Source: CAVWDI01 sp963793095
Lineage (GTDB): Bacteria > Chloroflexota > Anaerolineae > Anaerolineales > UBA4823
Length of the DNA: 64,000 nt
Direction of reading: 5' to 3'
NCBI GenBank assembly: GCA_963793095.1
Contig: CAWBYY010000002.1
Coordinates: 682,001 to 746,000, forward strand
Both the position numbers and the translations under genes were made by a program. Shown here piece by piece: positions 62,700 through 64,000 of the stretch. Position 1 is the stretch's first letter. Each line of letters begins with the position of its first letter. The notes under the pieces are model-generated. The model saw only the letters and a list, made by a program, of their open reading frames with translations. It was not told the DNA's origin and did not search any database.

Positions 62700-64000
62700 A
62701 TGAACCGGGATTTTGACATTTACCTTACACCGATTGCACGGATGTCTGGTGAAGACAATCCGGGATTATTATGCCTGCATGTGAGCGATCCTGAACCAAA
62801 AGCAAGCCGCAGCAGGAAGTTCGACCGGTTGGTCCTTTACCTGGTTATGGCAGGCGACAGTTTACTGCGCCCCGACCAGCAAGAACAATTGCTGGTCTAC
62901 CTTTCAGATTTCTACTTTAAGAAACCTGGTTCAACGACTGCCGCAATGCGTTCCGTCGCGGAAGAATTGAACAAAATTTTACTTGAGATCAATTTGCGCT
63001 ATGCCAAAAAGGGCCAGCAGGGAGTTGGCCTGTTGACCGTACTGGTATTTCGGAAGCAGCAGTTGTACTTAACCCATTCCGGACCCATGCAGGCTTTTCA
63101 TATATCAGGCGATAACGTTCAGCATCTATACGATACAACAATGGCCGCCAAAGGATTGGGACAGGGAAGCAGTGTTCCAATAAGTTATTTCCCGCTGCAG
63201 GTGGAAGCCGGCGACGGAATCCTGCTGGCTGCCAAACCTCCCATGAAGTGGAGCGCAACCGCTTTACCTGATATTCCAAAATTAACCCCGCAGGAAATCA
63301 GCAGCAGGTTTAGCGCTCAATTTGAACCTGATTTGAACGTTGTTCTGATAAATGCGAAAGAAGGCAAGGGCAATTGTTATATCGTTAAGCAGGGTGGAGC
63401 TGTCAGCGAAATCAAGAGCAGCGCAATTCCGCTGGATGAAGATTTCCTGGCAGGCCCGTCCGCCTCCACCTCAGAATCAGAGGTCGCGGATATCCCGGAA
63501 GTCAGGGTTGATGCGCCTGCAGGGTCCATACCGGACGAAAACCTGGAAACCAGTCCAGAATCATTGAAGGAGGATCTCACGGTTGATTCTGGGGCTGTTC
63601 TAATGGCGGAAGCCCTGCCGGAATTTCCAGAAAGTACATCCGCAGATACAGAAGTTAGTAAAGATGACTCGCCGCCGCTTGCTGAGAGCACACATAAAGA
63701 TAGAGTCTGGGCAAAATCAACTGCAGCTGGAGTGGGAATCCTGGCGTTTGCAGGCCGTCTTGTGAGGGGTTTTACTTCATTTCTTGCCAGACTCCTGCCG
63801 GGAGAAGATTATTTTAAACTACCAACTGGAACAATGGCGTTTATTGCGGTATTTGTGCCGGTAGTGGTTGTGGGAATTGCCAGCGGCGCTTACTACAAGC
63901 TGGGACGTGAATCGCAGTATGATGCCTATTTCAGTCAGGCTCAAGAGATGGCGAATAAAGCCATGAACCAAGAGGATGAAGACCAGCAGCGGTCTGAGTG
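62700..64000 (+). CDS. PP2C-like/membrane protein, N-terminal part (runs off window end)
   Basis: Open from ATG 62700 for 433 codons without a stop. Residues ~1-230 resemble a degenerate PPM/PP2C phosphatase core (GVGLLTVLVFRKQQLYLTHSGPMQAFHI, LQVEAGDGILLAA) but lack the usual metal-binding DG/GD pairs. Next come an acidic Ser/Glu-rich linker (~250-340), a transmembrane helix (~378-398) and the start of a coiled region. An incomplete signalling or sensor protein is likely; function not shown. Confidence 0.6.
   Translation, partial: MNRDFDIYLTPIARMSGEDNPGLLCLHVSDPEPKASRSRKFDRLVLYLVMAGDSLLRPDQQEQLLVYLSDFYFKKPGSTTAAMRSVAEELNKILLEINLRYAKKGQQGVGLLTVLVFRKQQLYLTHSGPMQAFHISGDNVQHLYDTTMAAKGLGQGSSVPISYFPLQVEAGDGILLAAKPPMKWSATALPDIPKLTPQEISSRFSAQFEPDLNVVLINAKEGKGNCYIVKQGGAVSEIKSSAIPLDEDFLAGPSASTSESEVADIPEVRVDAPAGSIPDENLETSPESLKEDLTVDSGAVLMAEALPEFPESTSADTEVSKDDSPPLAESTHKDRVWAKSTAAGVGILAFAGRLVRGFTSFLARLLPGEDYFKLPTGTMAFIAVFVPVVVVGIASGAYYKLGRESQYDAYFSQAQEMANKAMNQEDEDQQRSE

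Overview
The window looks like chromosomal DNA of a Chloroflexota bacterium, probably an Anaerolineae-like lineage. This is inferred from gene content: a cytochrome b subunit-IV/diheme cytochrome c fusion beside a Rieske protein and a short cytochrome b, a four-gene succinate dehydrogenase, a bacterial Vms1/eRF1-like protein, a NhaA-thioredoxin fusion, large FHA and Cys-rich surface proteins, and a B12-dependent CarH regulator. No rRNA, CRISPR array or insertion sequence was seen.

Layout. 0-10.4 kb: end of an HtrA protease, a release-factor-like protein, methyltransferase, tRNA-Pro, glycosyltransferase, RNase HII, an S9 peptidase, a YihY-type membrane protein and a P-type Ca2+ ATPase broken by two compensating indels. 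10.7-18.3 kb is an energy block: isocitrate dehydrogenase, the Rieske/cytochrome bc operon, sdhCDAB and tRNA-Arg. 18.4-24 kb: small proteins, a lipoprotein and a ~3.3 kb FHA/LysM/Cys-rich gene read in five pieces. 24-31.6 kb: a membrane-anchored reductive-dehalogenase-like protein, FabF, an ABC transporter/folE operon and DegV. 52-62.5 kb: SDR, NAD-kinase-like protein, two-subunit glycine decarboxylase, NhaA fusion, class V aminotransferase, MobA and an acyltransferase. A PP2C-like protein runs off the right end.

The most interesting part is about 31.8-51.9 kb, which I read as a light/B12-responsive gene cluster. A CarH-type MerR regulator (Wx9EH cobalamin motif) sits among two photolyases, a CrtI-like FAD oxidoreductase, NAD(P)-binding proteins, an SRPBCC protein, a PNPOx-like protein, an AttEFGH-like ABC system and a fasciclin lipoprotein. 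The carH promoter carries three contiguous 11-bp direct repeats running into its -35 box. The promoter of the oppositely placed eight-gene operon shares a 15-nt block with it, and the fasciclin promoter has related 11-bp units. Divergent from carH lies a duplicated pair of tiny, translationally coupled membrane-protein genes (58+32 aa and 58+33 aa) that I cannot assign to a family. The carH operon ends in a peroxiredoxin-like gene whose resolving/catalytic CxxC is UxxC: an in-frame TGA followed by a SECIS-like hairpin, so it is very likely a selenoprotein.

Caution: at least eleven single-base indels, mostly in short homopolymers, interrupt otherwise intact conserved genes. The simplest reading is uncorrected sequencing or assembly error. 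The composite genes are given as single features with the break positions stated.
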